Below are positions 1 through 6,473 of a stretch of DNA of 14,799 nt, piece by piece. The stretch is from VMFP01 sp964630025. Lineage in GTDB: Bacteria > Patescibacteriota > Andersenbacteria > UBA10190 > CAIZMI01. The stretch lies in the NCBI GenBank assembly GCA_964630025.1, contig CAZVRG010000022.1:1-14799 (forward strand). Reading direction: 5' to 3'. The first letter of the stretch is position 1. Each line of letters begins with the position of its first letter. The notes beneath the pieces are model-generated. The model saw only the letters and a list, made by a program, of their open reading frames with translations, did not search any database and was not told the origin of the DNA. A program made the position numbers and the translations under genes.

Positions 1-41
1 CAACAGGAAATGCTCTCGCGACGCTTGCGGAGAACCGGCTT

Positions 42-1127
42 GTGCGTGGGTCGGTTCCAACCCAGCGGTATGGGTTGAGTGTCTTTTTGCGAAAAGCGTA
101 TCCGCACTTACAACGAGAAACGTGGACAACGGGCAGTGCATATACCCCTATCATTTCCGGCGCGTCCGCAGAACGTATAGGCTGGAACGTTCTTCCGATA
201 GAACTCACAGAACTTTTGCGGAAGAAAATTGCGCATGACTCGTTCATCGCTTTCCATGTGATGCATATGGACACGCTTCATCGTGTCTCCGTTACTGGCG
301 AGCAGACGCTTGATATTGCTCTCGCGCCCGGAACCACGCTGTACATTGACGTCGCACCTCACGCCCACGCAACGATTCGCGAGCCGGATGCCACTGCTAT
401 CATTCATAATAGCGGTGCTACGGAAACATATGCATCCGCGCTCGTGCTTGTGCGTGTTGGCGATGGTGCGCGCGTGCAATGGTTCGGACAATCGGTGCGT
501 GCTCCGGCATTCGCAGTTGTCGAGCGACTCGTGGTACTTGCGCGCGACGCGGTACTTGAACAGCACTCGGTCGTGCTTGCTCCTAACGCGATGCGCGAAA
601 ACGTACATGTGATTCTTGATGCTCCCGGTGCCACAGCAAACGTACAGACGTTGTTTGTCGGTGCACAGGATCATCAGTTTGATTGTGGGGTGACCGCGGA
701 ACACCGCGCGCCGCATACCACATCCAACCTCGCTGCAAAAGGTGTTCTTGCCGGGAAAGCGCAAGCCGTGTACCGCGGACTCGTTCGCGTTGACCGTGCA
801 GCACATGGATCCGACGGGTATCAGCGCTGTGACACAGTACTTCTTTCACGGACGGCGGAAGTAGATCCAGTGCCGAATCTGGAAATCAATACCAACGACG
901 TTCGCTGCACGCACGGCGTCACGGTGAGCGCACTGAATCCGGAGCATCTGTTTTATCTGCAGTCCCGGGGAGTTTCTCCGGACGCGGCACGGCAACTGCT
1001 CGTTGATGGTTTTCTTGGCCAGATGCTTCGTGTGTATCCCGAGGAGCTGCGTGCAAATCTTCGCCGGCACATTCGTGAGACTCTCAAAGAAGGGGATCAG
1101 ATTTTACCTATTTACGTAAATAGGTAA
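42..1127 (+). CDS. sufD: SufB/SufD-family Fe-S cluster assembly protein (probably SufD)
   Basis: This is a scaffold component of the SUF system, which would form a SufBCD-type complex with the SufC ATPase encoded downstream to build Fe-S clusters in the cytoplasm. The C-terminal half carries the family signature: TSNLAAKGVLAGKA (228-241), a beta-helix strand ending in EVDPVPNLEINTND (273-286), then CTHG (289-292) and ALNPEHLFYLQSRGV (297-311). His291 sits in the CTHG motif where SufD has its conserved His. The stop lies 1 nt before the sufS start. I used GTG at 42 because GGAG (29-32) precedes it by 9 nt. However, the frame stays open to the left edge of the window, and 361 aa is short for SufD, so the true start may lie upstream. 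The N-terminal segment around PHLQRETW (21-28) loosely resembles the SufD N-terminal domain. No separate SufB is visible, and this could be a single SufB/D-type protein. The family is certain; SufD versus SufB is inference. Confidence 0.85.
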   Translation: MRGSVPTQRYGLSVFLRKAYPHLQRETWTTGSAYTPIISGASAERIGWNVLPIELTELLRKKIAHDSFIAFHVMHMDTLHRVSVTGEQTLDIALAPGTTLYIDVAPHAHATIREPDATAIIHNSGATETYASALVLVRVGDGARVQWFGQSVRAPAFAVVERLVVLARDAVLEQHSVVLAPNAMRENVHVILDAPGATANVQTLFVGAQDHQFDCGVTAEHRAPHTTSNLAAKGVLAGKAQAVYRGLVRVDRAAHGSDGYQRCDTVLLSRTAEVDPVPNLEINTNDVRCTHGVTVSALNPEHLFYLQSRGVSPDAARQLLVDGFLGQMLRVYPEELRANLRRHIRETLKEGDQILPIYVNR

Positions 1128-1130
1128 AAT
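1101..1130. repeat. Perfect 30-bp palindrome across the sufD stop and sufS start
   Basis: The left arm ATTTTACCTATTTAC (1101-1115) is followed with no spacer by its exact reverse complement (1116-1130). The flanking bases 1100 and 1131 do not pair, so the dyad is exactly 30 bp. It encodes the last eight residues of SufD, includes the TAA at 1125-1127, and ends inside the ATG of sufS (1129-1131). It is A/T-rich in GC-rich surroundings. As DNA it could be a regulator operator. As RNA it would fold into a hairpin burying the AGG/AUG initiation region of sufS, which ribosomes finishing sufD would open. Its function is inference. Confidence 0.9.
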
Positions 1131-2337
1131 GGCGACTTTCATGACATCAGCAAAACAGAAGCGCCGGACATCTGCGCTGGCGTTGCCTACGCCCGGAACA
1201 GACGCGTTGCGTGCGCAGTTCCCAATACTCTCCCGCACCATGCGTGACAAGCCGCTGGTGTATTTGGACAACGCTTCGACCACGCAGAAACCCTTTGCAG
1301 TGATCGACGCGGAACGGAAATTTTACGAGACAATCAACGCCAACGTGCACCGCGGCGTCTATGCGCTATCCGAGCACGCGACTGCCGCATACGTCGCCGC
1401 GCACGAGGATATCGCGCGATTCATCGGTGCGGGCAGTGTCGAGGAAATACTCTTTGTTCGCAACGCAACCGAAGGCATCAATCTCCTTGCATGGACGTGG
1501 GCAATGGCGCGCGTGGACGCGGGCGACACGATCCTTCTTACGGCAATGGAGCATCACAGCAACATCGTGCCCTGGCAGCAACTTGCGAAGGTAAAGCGCG
1601 CGCATCTGCAATACGTGGAACTCACGGCAGACGGGAAACTGGATACTGAAGATTTGAAGAAAAAACTCGCAGAAAAACCGAAACTTCTTTCNNNNNNNNN
1701 NGTTCCCGTGATTGTTGATGCAGCCCAAAGCGCGGGGCATCTTCCGATTGACGTACGGGCATGGGATGCGGAGTTTGTCGTGTTCTCTCTGCATAAGATG
1801 TACGGACCAATGGGCATCGGTGTGGTGTACGGAAAGAAAGAGCTTCTGGAACGTATGGAGCCATTTCTGACCGGTGGTGACATGGTGAAAACAGTCACGC
1901 GCGACCAAGCGACGTGGAACGATCTGCCGTGGAAGTTTGAGGCGGGAACGCCCAACGTTGCCGGCGGCGTAGCGGCAGCGGAAGCCGTGCGGTTCCTTTC
2001 GAGCATCGGTATGGACACCGTATGGAAGCATGAACAGGAACTCGTGACGTATGCGCTCCCGAGATTGAAGAGCATTCCCGGTCTTACGGTGTTGGGTCCG
2101 GACGATCGACTGGGCATCTTTTCATTCACGATGCAGGGTATTCACTCACATGATCTTGCTTCCTTTCTGGATGAACGAGGCATTGCTATTCGCGGCGGGC
2201 ACCACTGCGCCCAGCCGTTGCTGACGAGTCTTAGGCTCGCGGACTGTGCGCGTGCCAGTGTGGGGCTCTACACGACAACGGACGATCTCGATCGGTTCAT
2301 TGCCGCACTGAGCGAAGCCCAGCAGATACTCGCATGA
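1129..2337 (+). CDS. sufS: SufS-type class II cysteine desulfurase (contains an assembly gap)
   Basis: This PLP enzyme removes sulfur from cysteine as an enzyme-bound persulfide and passes it to SufU. The N-terminal LVYLDNASTTQKP (43-55) and NANVHRGVYALSEHAT (70-85) are typical of the family. EHHSN (141-145) supplies the cofactor-stacking His, and VDAAQ (196-200) the PLP Asp and Gln. FSLHKMYGPMG (219-229) holds the PLP Lys223, with Leu where Gly is usual. RGGHHCAQP (355-363) holds the persulfide Cys360. Ten Ns at 1692-1701 replace the segment that normally carries the THVSNVLGT-type motif, so roughly 20 residues are probably missing from the assembly. Numbering counts the gap as four residues. 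The start is inside the palindrome, one base after the sufD stop; ATG at 1141 is an alternative. The ATGA overlap with sufU suggests translational coupling. Confidence 0.95.
   Translation: MATFMTSAKQKRRTSALALPTPGTDALRAQFPILSRTMRDKPLVYLDNASTTQKPFAVIDAERKFYETINANVHRGVYALSEHATAAYVAAHEDIARFIGAGSVEEILFVRNATEGINLLAWTWAMARVDAGDTILLTAMEHHSNIVPWQQLAKVKRAHLQYVELTADGKLDTEDLKKKLAEKPKLLXXXXVPVIVDAAQSAGHLPIDVRAWDAEFVVFSLHKMYGPMGIGVVYGKKELLERMEPFLTGGDMVKTVTRDQATWNDLPWKFEAGTPNVAGGVAAAEAVRFLSSIGMDTVWKHEQELVTYALPRLKSIPGLTVLGPDDRLGIFSFTMQGIHSHDLASFLDERGIAIRGGHHCAQPLLTSLRLADCARASVGLYTTTDDLDRFIAALSEAQQILA
1692..1701. other. Assembly gap (10 N) within sufS
   Basis: Ten consecutive Ns lie between KPKLL and VPVIVDAAQ of SufS. 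Family members have about 20 more residues here than the Ns can supply. This looks like a fixed-length scaffold gap rather than ten ambiguous calls, and the true missing length is probably 60-75 bases (inference from family length). Confidence 0.95.
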
Positions 2338-2813
2338 ATACTCCTCTGGAAACATCCGGTTTCTCTCCGGTAAGCGCTGTCTCGCGCGCAGAACTACTCG
2401 ATCATGCGAAACATCCGCGGAATCGTGGCGAGCTTGCCGATGCCAACGTCGTTCAGGAAGAAGTAAATCCCCTGTGTGGAGATGTTGTGAAGATCTATGC
2501 AAAATTTAAGGCATCAGAGAACAGGGAACAGGGAACAGAGGGTGACTCCGTCAGCGTTCAGCTCTCAGCTCTCAGCTTTACCGGCAACGGGTGCCTTATT
2601 TCCCAAGCCGCCGCTTCGCTCCTTACCGAGCATGTGGTTGGAAAATCAACCGAGGACATTCTACGCATGGAACGTGCCGATGTGGAGCGTCTCTTGGGCA
2701 GTACGCTTTCTCCTTCGCGCGTAAAGTGTGCCATGCTTGCGCTGATCGCATTGAAGAAGGCGCTTCAAGGCGATAGCGTGCAAGCATTCGAGCGTGCGAG
2801 CGTGAAAGAGTAA
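2334..2813 (+). CDS. sufU: SufU/IscU-like Fe-S scaffold or sulfur-acceptor protein
   Basis: This protein accepts persulfide sulfur from SufS for Fe-S assembly. It has the three conserved Cys and the Asp of the fold: DHAKHPRNRGEL (23-34), NPLCGD (45-50; Cys48, Asp50), FTGNGCLISQAA (82-93; Cys87) and SRVKCAMLAL (128-137; Cys132). Cys132 is preceded by Lys, as in SufU, not by His as in IscU. Yet the Cys87-Cys132 spacing of 45 is close to IscU and lacks the extra stretch usual in SufU. The Cys48-Cys87 interval is about 13-14 residues longer than in relatives and is encoded by heptamer tandem repeats. The C-terminus (about 148-159) is encoded by octamer repeats. It overlaps sufS by 4 nt (ATGA). 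SufU is favoured because SUF genes surround it, but an intermediate form is possible. Confidence 0.9.
   Translation: MNTPLETSGFSPVSAVSRAELLDHAKHPRNRGELADANVVQEEVNPLCGDVVKIYAKFKASENREQGTEGDSVSVQLSALSFTGNGCLISQAAASLLTEHVVGKSTEDILRMERADVERLLGSTLSPSRVKCAMLALIALKKALQGDSVQAFERASVKE
2518..2578 (+). repeat. Two heptamer tandem arrays inside sufU
   Basis: Positions 2518-2538 hold three 7-base units (AGAACAG, GGAACAG, GGAACAG). Positions 2551-2578 hold four (TCAGCGT, TCAGCTC, TCAGCTC, TCAGCTT). Both lie in the extended Cys48-Cys87 interval of SufU and keep the reading frame, encoding part of the loop and the strand before GNGC. The first unit is the reverse complement of CTGTTCC, the unit found again between pepA and znuC. 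Confidence 0.8.
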
Positions 2814-2868
2814 ACTCATGCAGTCGTCACTACGTTCTTGCGCACTTGCACGCTTACACGCTATCTAA
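2776..2868. repeat. Inverted octamer repeat arrays around the sufU stop
   Basis: Four degenerate 8-base units run from 2776 to 2807 (GCGTGCAA, GCATTCGA, GCGTGCGA, GCGTGAAA), encoding the SufU C-terminus. Three to four units of the opposite orientation run from 2837 to 2868 (CTTGCGCA, CTTGCACG, CTTACACG, CTATCTAA) in the sufU-sufC spacer. The arms can pair: 2772-2785 with 2852-2865 matches at 13 of 14 bases, and 2776-2784 with 2845-2853 matches perfectly. A large mRNA stem-loop between the two genes is possible. Confidence 0.7.
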
Positions 2869-2876
2869 CTTCGTTT

Positions 2877-3605
2877 ATGCTCTCTGTTCGAGATCTCAAA
2901 GTTTCACGCGAGGGAAAAGAAATCCTCCATGGGGTGTCTCTTGACGTTCGTTCGGGCGAGATTGTCGCGCTGATGGGGCCGAACGGATCCGGAAAGAGCA
3001 CGCTCGCGTTCGCGCTGATGGGGCATCCCAAGTATGAAATTACTGGCGGAACAGCAACATACGAAAACAAGGATCTTCTCGTATTAAAACCGGAAGAACG
3101 CGCAAAGGCAGGACTCTTTCTCTCCTTCCAATATCCCTACGAGATTTCTGGCGTTCCGTTTAGCCAGATGCTGCGTACGGCGGTGGGGGAGCGCACAGGT
3201 ACGCTTCCGCCAGCACGCGACTTTCTCGCGCTTCTCGACACAAAACTTGCACTCCTCAAAATGGATCCCTCGTTTGCGGAGCGGAACGTGAACGAAGGGT
3301 TCTCCGGCGGGGAAAAGAAACGCGCGGAAATTCTCCAGCTTGCCGTGCTGGAACCGACACTCGCCATTCTCGACGAGACAGATTCCGGTCTCGACGTGGA
3401 CGCGCTCCGCACCGTGGCGGAAGGCATTCAAACAATCAAGCGCGAGCGTCCCGATATGGCCGTTCTGCTCATCACGCACTATGAACGTTTTCTCGAGTTC
3501 TTAGTTCCTGATCGTGTGCTTGTCATGAAGGAAGGAAAAATCGTCGCGGAAGGAGGAAAAGACCTCGCCGATCGTATCCAGCACGAGGGATACGAAACAC
3601 TGTGA
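2877..3605 (+). CDS. sufC: SufC, ABC-type ATPase of the SUF complex
   Basis: This is the cytoplasmic ATPase that drives conformational change in the SufB/D scaffold. It is not a transporter despite its ABC fold. It shows Walker A GPNGSGKST (34-42), Q-loop FQYP (84-87), signature FSGGEKKRAEILQL (142-155), Walker B LAILDE (162-167) and switch His in LLITHYERFLEFLVPDRV (198-214), the SufC-specific ITHY form. At 242 aa it has the usual length. I chose ATG at 2877 because MLSVRDLKVS matches the normal SufC start. An in-frame TTG at 2838 would add 13 residues translated from the octamer-repeat spacer. No strong Shine-Dalgarno is visible. It is the last gene of the suf cluster, 63 bp after sufU. Confidence 0.95.
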   Translation: MLSVRDLKVSREGKEILHGVSLDVRSGEIVALMGPNGSGKSTLAFALMGHPKYEITGGTATYENKDLLVLKPEERAKAGLFLSFQYPYEISGVPFSQMLRTAVGERTGTLPPARDFLALLDTKLALLKMDPSFAERNVNEGFSGGEKKRAEILQLAVLEPTLAILDETDSGLDVDALRTVAEGIQTIKRERPDMAVLLITHYERFLEFLVPDRVLVMKEGKIVAEGGKDLADRIQHEGYETL

Positions 3606-3659
3606 GGTAATGCCCTTGGGGGAAACGGTACGTTCGAGAGCGGCGTAATTATTCGTTTT

Positions 3660-4640
3660 TTAGCGTATTGGCCAGGTAGCTACGTTGGCACGATTAACAT
3701 TGATTGGTCCCTCCGGTGCAGTACCGTCCTGATTCAAGTATATGGGTCCGTAAGTGTCATGTATTTGGGCAGTGACTTCCAGGTGATCCCGTCCCTGATA
3801 TCCCCGTGGCGGAGCTTTTACATTAAAGGAGAAGGAAGCTGATTGGCCGTTGGGAATACTATATGACCACACGATGGACGATCCCCCTGCGCGTGAGTGT
3901 TGTCCGTCGCTGGGGGAAATATTTGATGTATCTGGTGACGTAACCAGAACTTCCATATTTCCTTTGTATGTACCGGGCCAATGATTGAGGGCGTAGGTCA
4001 CTGTAATCCGCTCAGTCTGACCGGCAATCAGTTCGCTGTGATCACTGCGGATAGTGATCTTTCTTCCATCACTCTCGAATTCATCTGCGAGTGGCGGAGA
4101 GTTATTTATTTGTCCAGCACTGTTGGAGGAGCCGCCGCTTGATCCGCCTCCGCCGCTGTCTCTGCTGGAAGAGTCCGGTGATCCAACAGTGGTGACTGCT
4201 GCACTACGAGTGAAAATACTCCCAAATAATGTCTTCACATTCGCTGCCGTTAGCACAAAACGCACTGTCGCTCCTGGCGCGATGGCAGGCAGTGTCACGG
4301 TTTCTTCCCCGTCATTCGGTGTTCTCCCTACAAGCGTGTATTTTTTTCGCCCGTCCCCCTTCAGCACTTCCAACTCGATTTTCTCGTGCGGATATCGCCG
4401 ACGATTTTCCGGTGACGGCGGTTGCAGTTTTCCCGCGGGATCGTTGACTCCCCATCGAACAGTAACCCGCCCGCCCGACGGTACCGGATTCGGCACGTCG
4501 ACAACAAAACGACCTCCGGCAACGCGTGTTGCAATGTCTACGGAGACAAGAGACGTCAGGATAAGAACTGCGATGGTGACCGCCGTTCCCAGCAGCACAA
4601 GAAGAACACGGTGTGGGTAGCTGAAGCTGAAAAAGTCCAT
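3660..4640 (-). CDS. Membrane-anchored extracytoplasmic protein with two probable beta-sandwich domains
   Basis: I do not recognise a specific family. The N-terminus has one long hydrophobic segment (about 11-34) with a basic residue before it, which looks like an uncleaved signal anchor. The rest would be outside. A first beta-rich domain (about 45-151) is followed by a flexible Ser/Gly/Asn linker (152-181) and a second beta-rich domain (about 193-300). The second has alternating hydrophobic strands and phrases such as LIAGQTERITVTYALNHWPGTY that resemble Ig-like or CARDB-type folds. No catalytic motif is apparent. Its base composition looks slightly more A/T-rich than its neighbours. It converges on sufC, with 54 bp between the stops, and diverges from the dehydrogenase. 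A surface or adhesion role is only inference. AAGG directly abuts the chosen ATG, so the ribosome site is unusual. Confidence 0.75.
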   Translation of the reverse strand: MDFFSFSYPHRVLLVLLGTAVTIAVLILTSLVSVDIATRVAGGRFVVDVPNPVPSGGRVTVRWGVNDPAGKLQPPSPENRRRYPHEKIELEVLKGDGRKKYTLVGRTPNDGEETVTLPAIAPGATVRFVLTAANVKTLFGSIFTRSAAVTTVGSPDSSSRDSGGGGSSGGSSNSAGQINNSPPLADEFESDGRKITIRSDHSELIAGQTERITVTYALNHWPGTYKGNMEVLVTSPDTSNISPSDGQHSRAGGSSIVWSYSIPNGQSASFSFNVKAPPRGYQGRDHLEVTAQIHDTYGPIYLNQDGTAPEGPINVNRANVATWPIR

Positions 4641-4671
4641 CCTTCGTTATATATCCGTGTGTATCCATAAG

Positions 4672-4680
4672 AGTATAGCA
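4672..4680 (-). promoter_or_regulatory. Extended -10 promoter element for the anchored protein gene
   Basis: Read on the minus strand, this is TGCTATACT: an extended -10 (TG, one base, then TATACT, five of six matches to TATAAT). It lies 31 bp upstream of the ATG at 4640, giving a short leader of about 25 nt. No good -35 is present at the expected distance, as is common for extended -10 promoters. This is prediction from sequence only. Confidence 0.4.
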
Positions 4681-4773
4681 CGGTCAGATAGCGATTGCTT
4701 AGGGGCGGGGATCATTGAGGAGGAAAAGTCTGGTAGACTATCTACCGTATATATCTCTTTAATATCCATCCAA

Positions 4774-5781
4774 GTGACCCTCGCTTTTTTTGAAGAGGAA
4801 GCCGTTGGCCGCGACAAGCTTCGCCAACTGTTTCCAAACGAAAAACTCGTCTTTATTCCGGAACCGCTGCGCGTGGAAACCGCGCCTGCGGCCCAAAACG
4901 CGGAAGTTGTTTCCACCTTTGTACGTTCCGTGGCGAATGCGGATGTGCTTCGCGAGCTTCCGCAATTGAAATTTCTCACTTCCCGTTCGATGGGGGTTGA
5001 CCACGTGGATCTCAACACCTGCACCGAGCGCGGAATCGTGGTTGCCCGTGTGCCGGCGTACGGAGAAAACACCGTTGCGGAGCATACCTTCGCGCTCATT
5101 CTTGCACTGTCACGAAAAATCTTTCAGTCCTATGAGCGGACGGAGCGATTGAACTTCAATCGCGAAGGTCTTCGCGGGTTTGATCTTGCCGGTCGTGTGT
5201 TGGGCGTGGTGGGAACGGGACGAATCGGGAAAAACGTCTGTCGTATCGCGCGACAGGGCTTTCAGATGCAGGTGCTTGCGTATGACGCAAAGCCCGATGC
5301 TGCTTTCGCTGCAGAATTGGGTCTTACCTATACATCGGATCTTCATGAACTTCTTGCGAAGAGCGACGTCATCACGCTCCATGCTCCGTATCTTCCATCC
5401 ACGCACCATCTCATCAATCGGGAAAATATTGCGAAGGTGAAAAAGGGCGCTGTTCTCGTGAACACCGCGCGTGGTGCATTGGTGGACACGCAAGCGCTTC
5501 TGTGGGCACTGAATGAGAAAATCCTGCACGGCGCCGGCCTCGATGTGCTTGAGGAGGAAAATCTTGTCTATGAAGAAGCGGAACTCCTTGCCAATAATGT
5601 TCCGGCGGGAAAGGATCTCGCAACGGTCTTGCGCAATCACATTCTGATCGAACGAGACGACGTGATCATTACGCCGCATAACGCGTTTAATAGTCAGGAA
5701 GCGGTCCAGCGAATTTTCCAGACAACAGTGGAAAATATCCAAGGGTTTCTTGCGGGGAAGCCCGTGAATGTCGTGTCATAA
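4774..5781 (+). CDS. D-isomer-specific 2-hydroxyacid dehydrogenase (D-lactate dehydrogenase-like)
   Basis: This NAD-dependent cytoplasmic enzyme would interconvert a 2-keto acid and a D-2-hydroxy acid, possibly pyruvate and D-lactate as a fermentative redox sink. It shows the substrate-domain segment SRSMGVDHVDL (70-80), ENTVAEHTFALILALSRK (98-115), the dinucleotide fold GVVGTGRIG (144-152) with Asp171 at the end of the second strand (LAYD, suggesting NAD rather than NADP), catalytic Arg233 in NTARGALVD, Glu262 in LDVLEEE and His302 in ITPHNAF. The 335 aa from GTG at 4774 match the usual family length and N-terminus. The only other in-frame start, GTG at 4657, adds 39 residues over the divergent promoter. 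A good GAGGAGG (4717-4723) lies too far upstream to serve 4774. Substrate is not determined. Confidence 0.9.
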   Translation: MTLAFFEEEAVGRDKLRQLFPNEKLVFIPEPLRVETAPAAQNAEVVSTFVRSVANADVLRELPQLKFLTSRSMGVDHVDLNTCTERGIVVARVPAYGENTVAEHTFALILALSRKIFQSYERTERLNFNREGLRGFDLAGRVLGVVGTGRIGKNVCRIARQGFQMQVLAYDAKPDAAFAAELGLTYTSDLHELLAKSDVITLHAPYLPSTHHLINRENIAKVKKGAVLVNTARGALVDTQALLWALNEKILHGAGLDVLEEENLVYEEAELLANNVPAGKDLATVLRNHILIERDDVIITPHNAFNSQEAVQRIFQTTVENIQGFLAGKPVNVVS

Positions 5782-5866
5782 AAGATCCCGCAGCGCTTTT
5801 CGAGAGTTTTCCGGTTTTTGTGTCATTGTGAGCTGGCGTGATGCATGTACGTAACCCCATATTGAG

Positions 5867-5877
5867 AGAGGAGGTGA
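5867..5877 (+). promoter_or_regulatory. Very strong Shine-Dalgarno of the small secreted protein
   Basis: AGAGGAGGTGA complements nearly the whole anti-Shine-Dalgarno tail of 16S rRNA and ends 10 nt before the ATG at 5888. Most other genes here have weak or no such site, so this gene may be highly translated. It also fixes the start codon. Confidence 0.8.
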
Positions 5878-5887
5878 AAATTTTCGT

Positions 5888-6400
5888 ATGAGCATAATAT
5901 CTTTGTTACGAGGGAAATCCTTCCCCGTGTTCACTGTTGTCGCCATTGCCATGGCGGTCCTCATAGCCATGATGAGTTTGTTTATAGGCGGGTCTGTTCG
6001 CGCAGAAGTTCTGCCCACCCCGGGGCCAGATGCAAACTTTGAGGTTACAGGTGTCTATGTTGCTCAGGGAGGAGATTTTCCAGAAGCTCTCTTGGTCGTC
6101 GATTTCCTGTGGTGGCACCACACACCATATACGCAATACTCGGGTTGGTTTAACCAAACTACGAGCTTTAAACGAGTTAGCCCCGATGTCGCGAATTACA
6201 CGACGAGTGAAGCTGGAGGCGGAGCAACAATCACAACTGACGAGTACGGGAATAAGGTGGAAGACGGAGTACGGATGATTTATCAAGGAGGGGAAATTCA
6301 GAGGACGATTCCTGCGGGGACATACGAAGCCGAGTTCACTGCGGAGGACAGCGACGGGCATGTAGTTCCAAAGAAGACGTACACGTTTGTGGTTCCGTAA
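5888..6400 (+). CDS. Small secreted or membrane-anchored protein of unknown function
   Basis: I do not recognise this 170-residue protein. Residues 1-39 form a signal peptide or anchor: basic residues 8-10, a hydrophobic core of about 13-34, and a possible cleavage site VRA|E at 39/40. The mature part begins with a Pro/Gly-rich stretch (PTPGPD), then an aromatic-rich region LWWHHTPYTQYSGWF, and ends with a beta-strand pattern GTYEAEFTAEDSDGHV...TYTFVV typical of small extracellular beta-sandwich domains. There is no Cys, so it is not a lipoprotein. It stands alone between the dehydrogenase (106 bp upstream) and a terminator, with the strongest ribosome site in the window. This suggests an abundant exported protein (inference). 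Confidence 0.75.
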   Translation: MSIISLLRGKSFPVFTVVAIAMAVLIAMMSLFIGGSVRAEVLPTPGPDANFEVTGVYVAQGGDFPEALLVVDFLWWHHTPYTQYSGWFNQTTSFKRVSPDVANYTTSEAGGGATITTDEYGNKVEDGVRMIYQGGEIQRTIPAGTYEAEFTAEDSDGHVVPKKTYTFVVP

Positions 6401-6421
6401 ATACTTTCGAGAGAAATGGTG

Positions 6422-6467
6422 AGAAGCTGCGATATAGCATCGCGGCTTCTTTCATTCTTCTTTGTTT
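6422..6467 (+). terminator. Rho-independent terminator after the small secreted protein gene
   Basis: A 12-bp stem (6422-6433 with 6439-6450, arms AGAAGCTGCGAT and ATCGCGGCTTCT, one G-U pair) closes a five-base loop ATAGC. A T-rich tail follows (T-runs within 6448-6467). It ends only a few bases before the mutY start codon, so mutY needs its own signal or read-through. Confidence 0.8.
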
Positions 6468-6473
6468 CTGCGA

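Noticed and set aside
1..78. Tail of an upstream gene in another frame ending at the TGA at 76-78
   Set aside because: Its 25 residues do not look like the SufB C-terminus, and the SufD frame is open over the same bases.
108..806. Long antisense open frame opposite sufD (and similar ones at 1366-2031, 5110-5742, 10375-11118, 13438-14136)
   Set aside because: They mirror strongly supported genes with conserved motifs, and their translations have no recognisable domain. GC-rich codon use on the sense strand explains them.
2518..2578. CRISPR-like or minisatellite array
   Set aside because: Units are 7 bases without spacers and are translated as part of SufU.
2838..2876. TTG start adding 13 residues to SufC
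   Set aside because: The extra residues come from the octamer-repeat spacer, and SufC proteins normally begin at MLSVRDL or its equivalent.
3606..3661. Terminator between sufC and the convergent gene (run of six T at 3656-3661)
   Set aside because: Only a 4-bp stem (AACG/CGTT) is present, and it is not adjacent to the T-run.
4657..4773. GTG at 4657 as the dehydrogenase start
   Set aside because: It overlaps the divergent promoter, and the added 39 residues do not resemble the family N-terminus.
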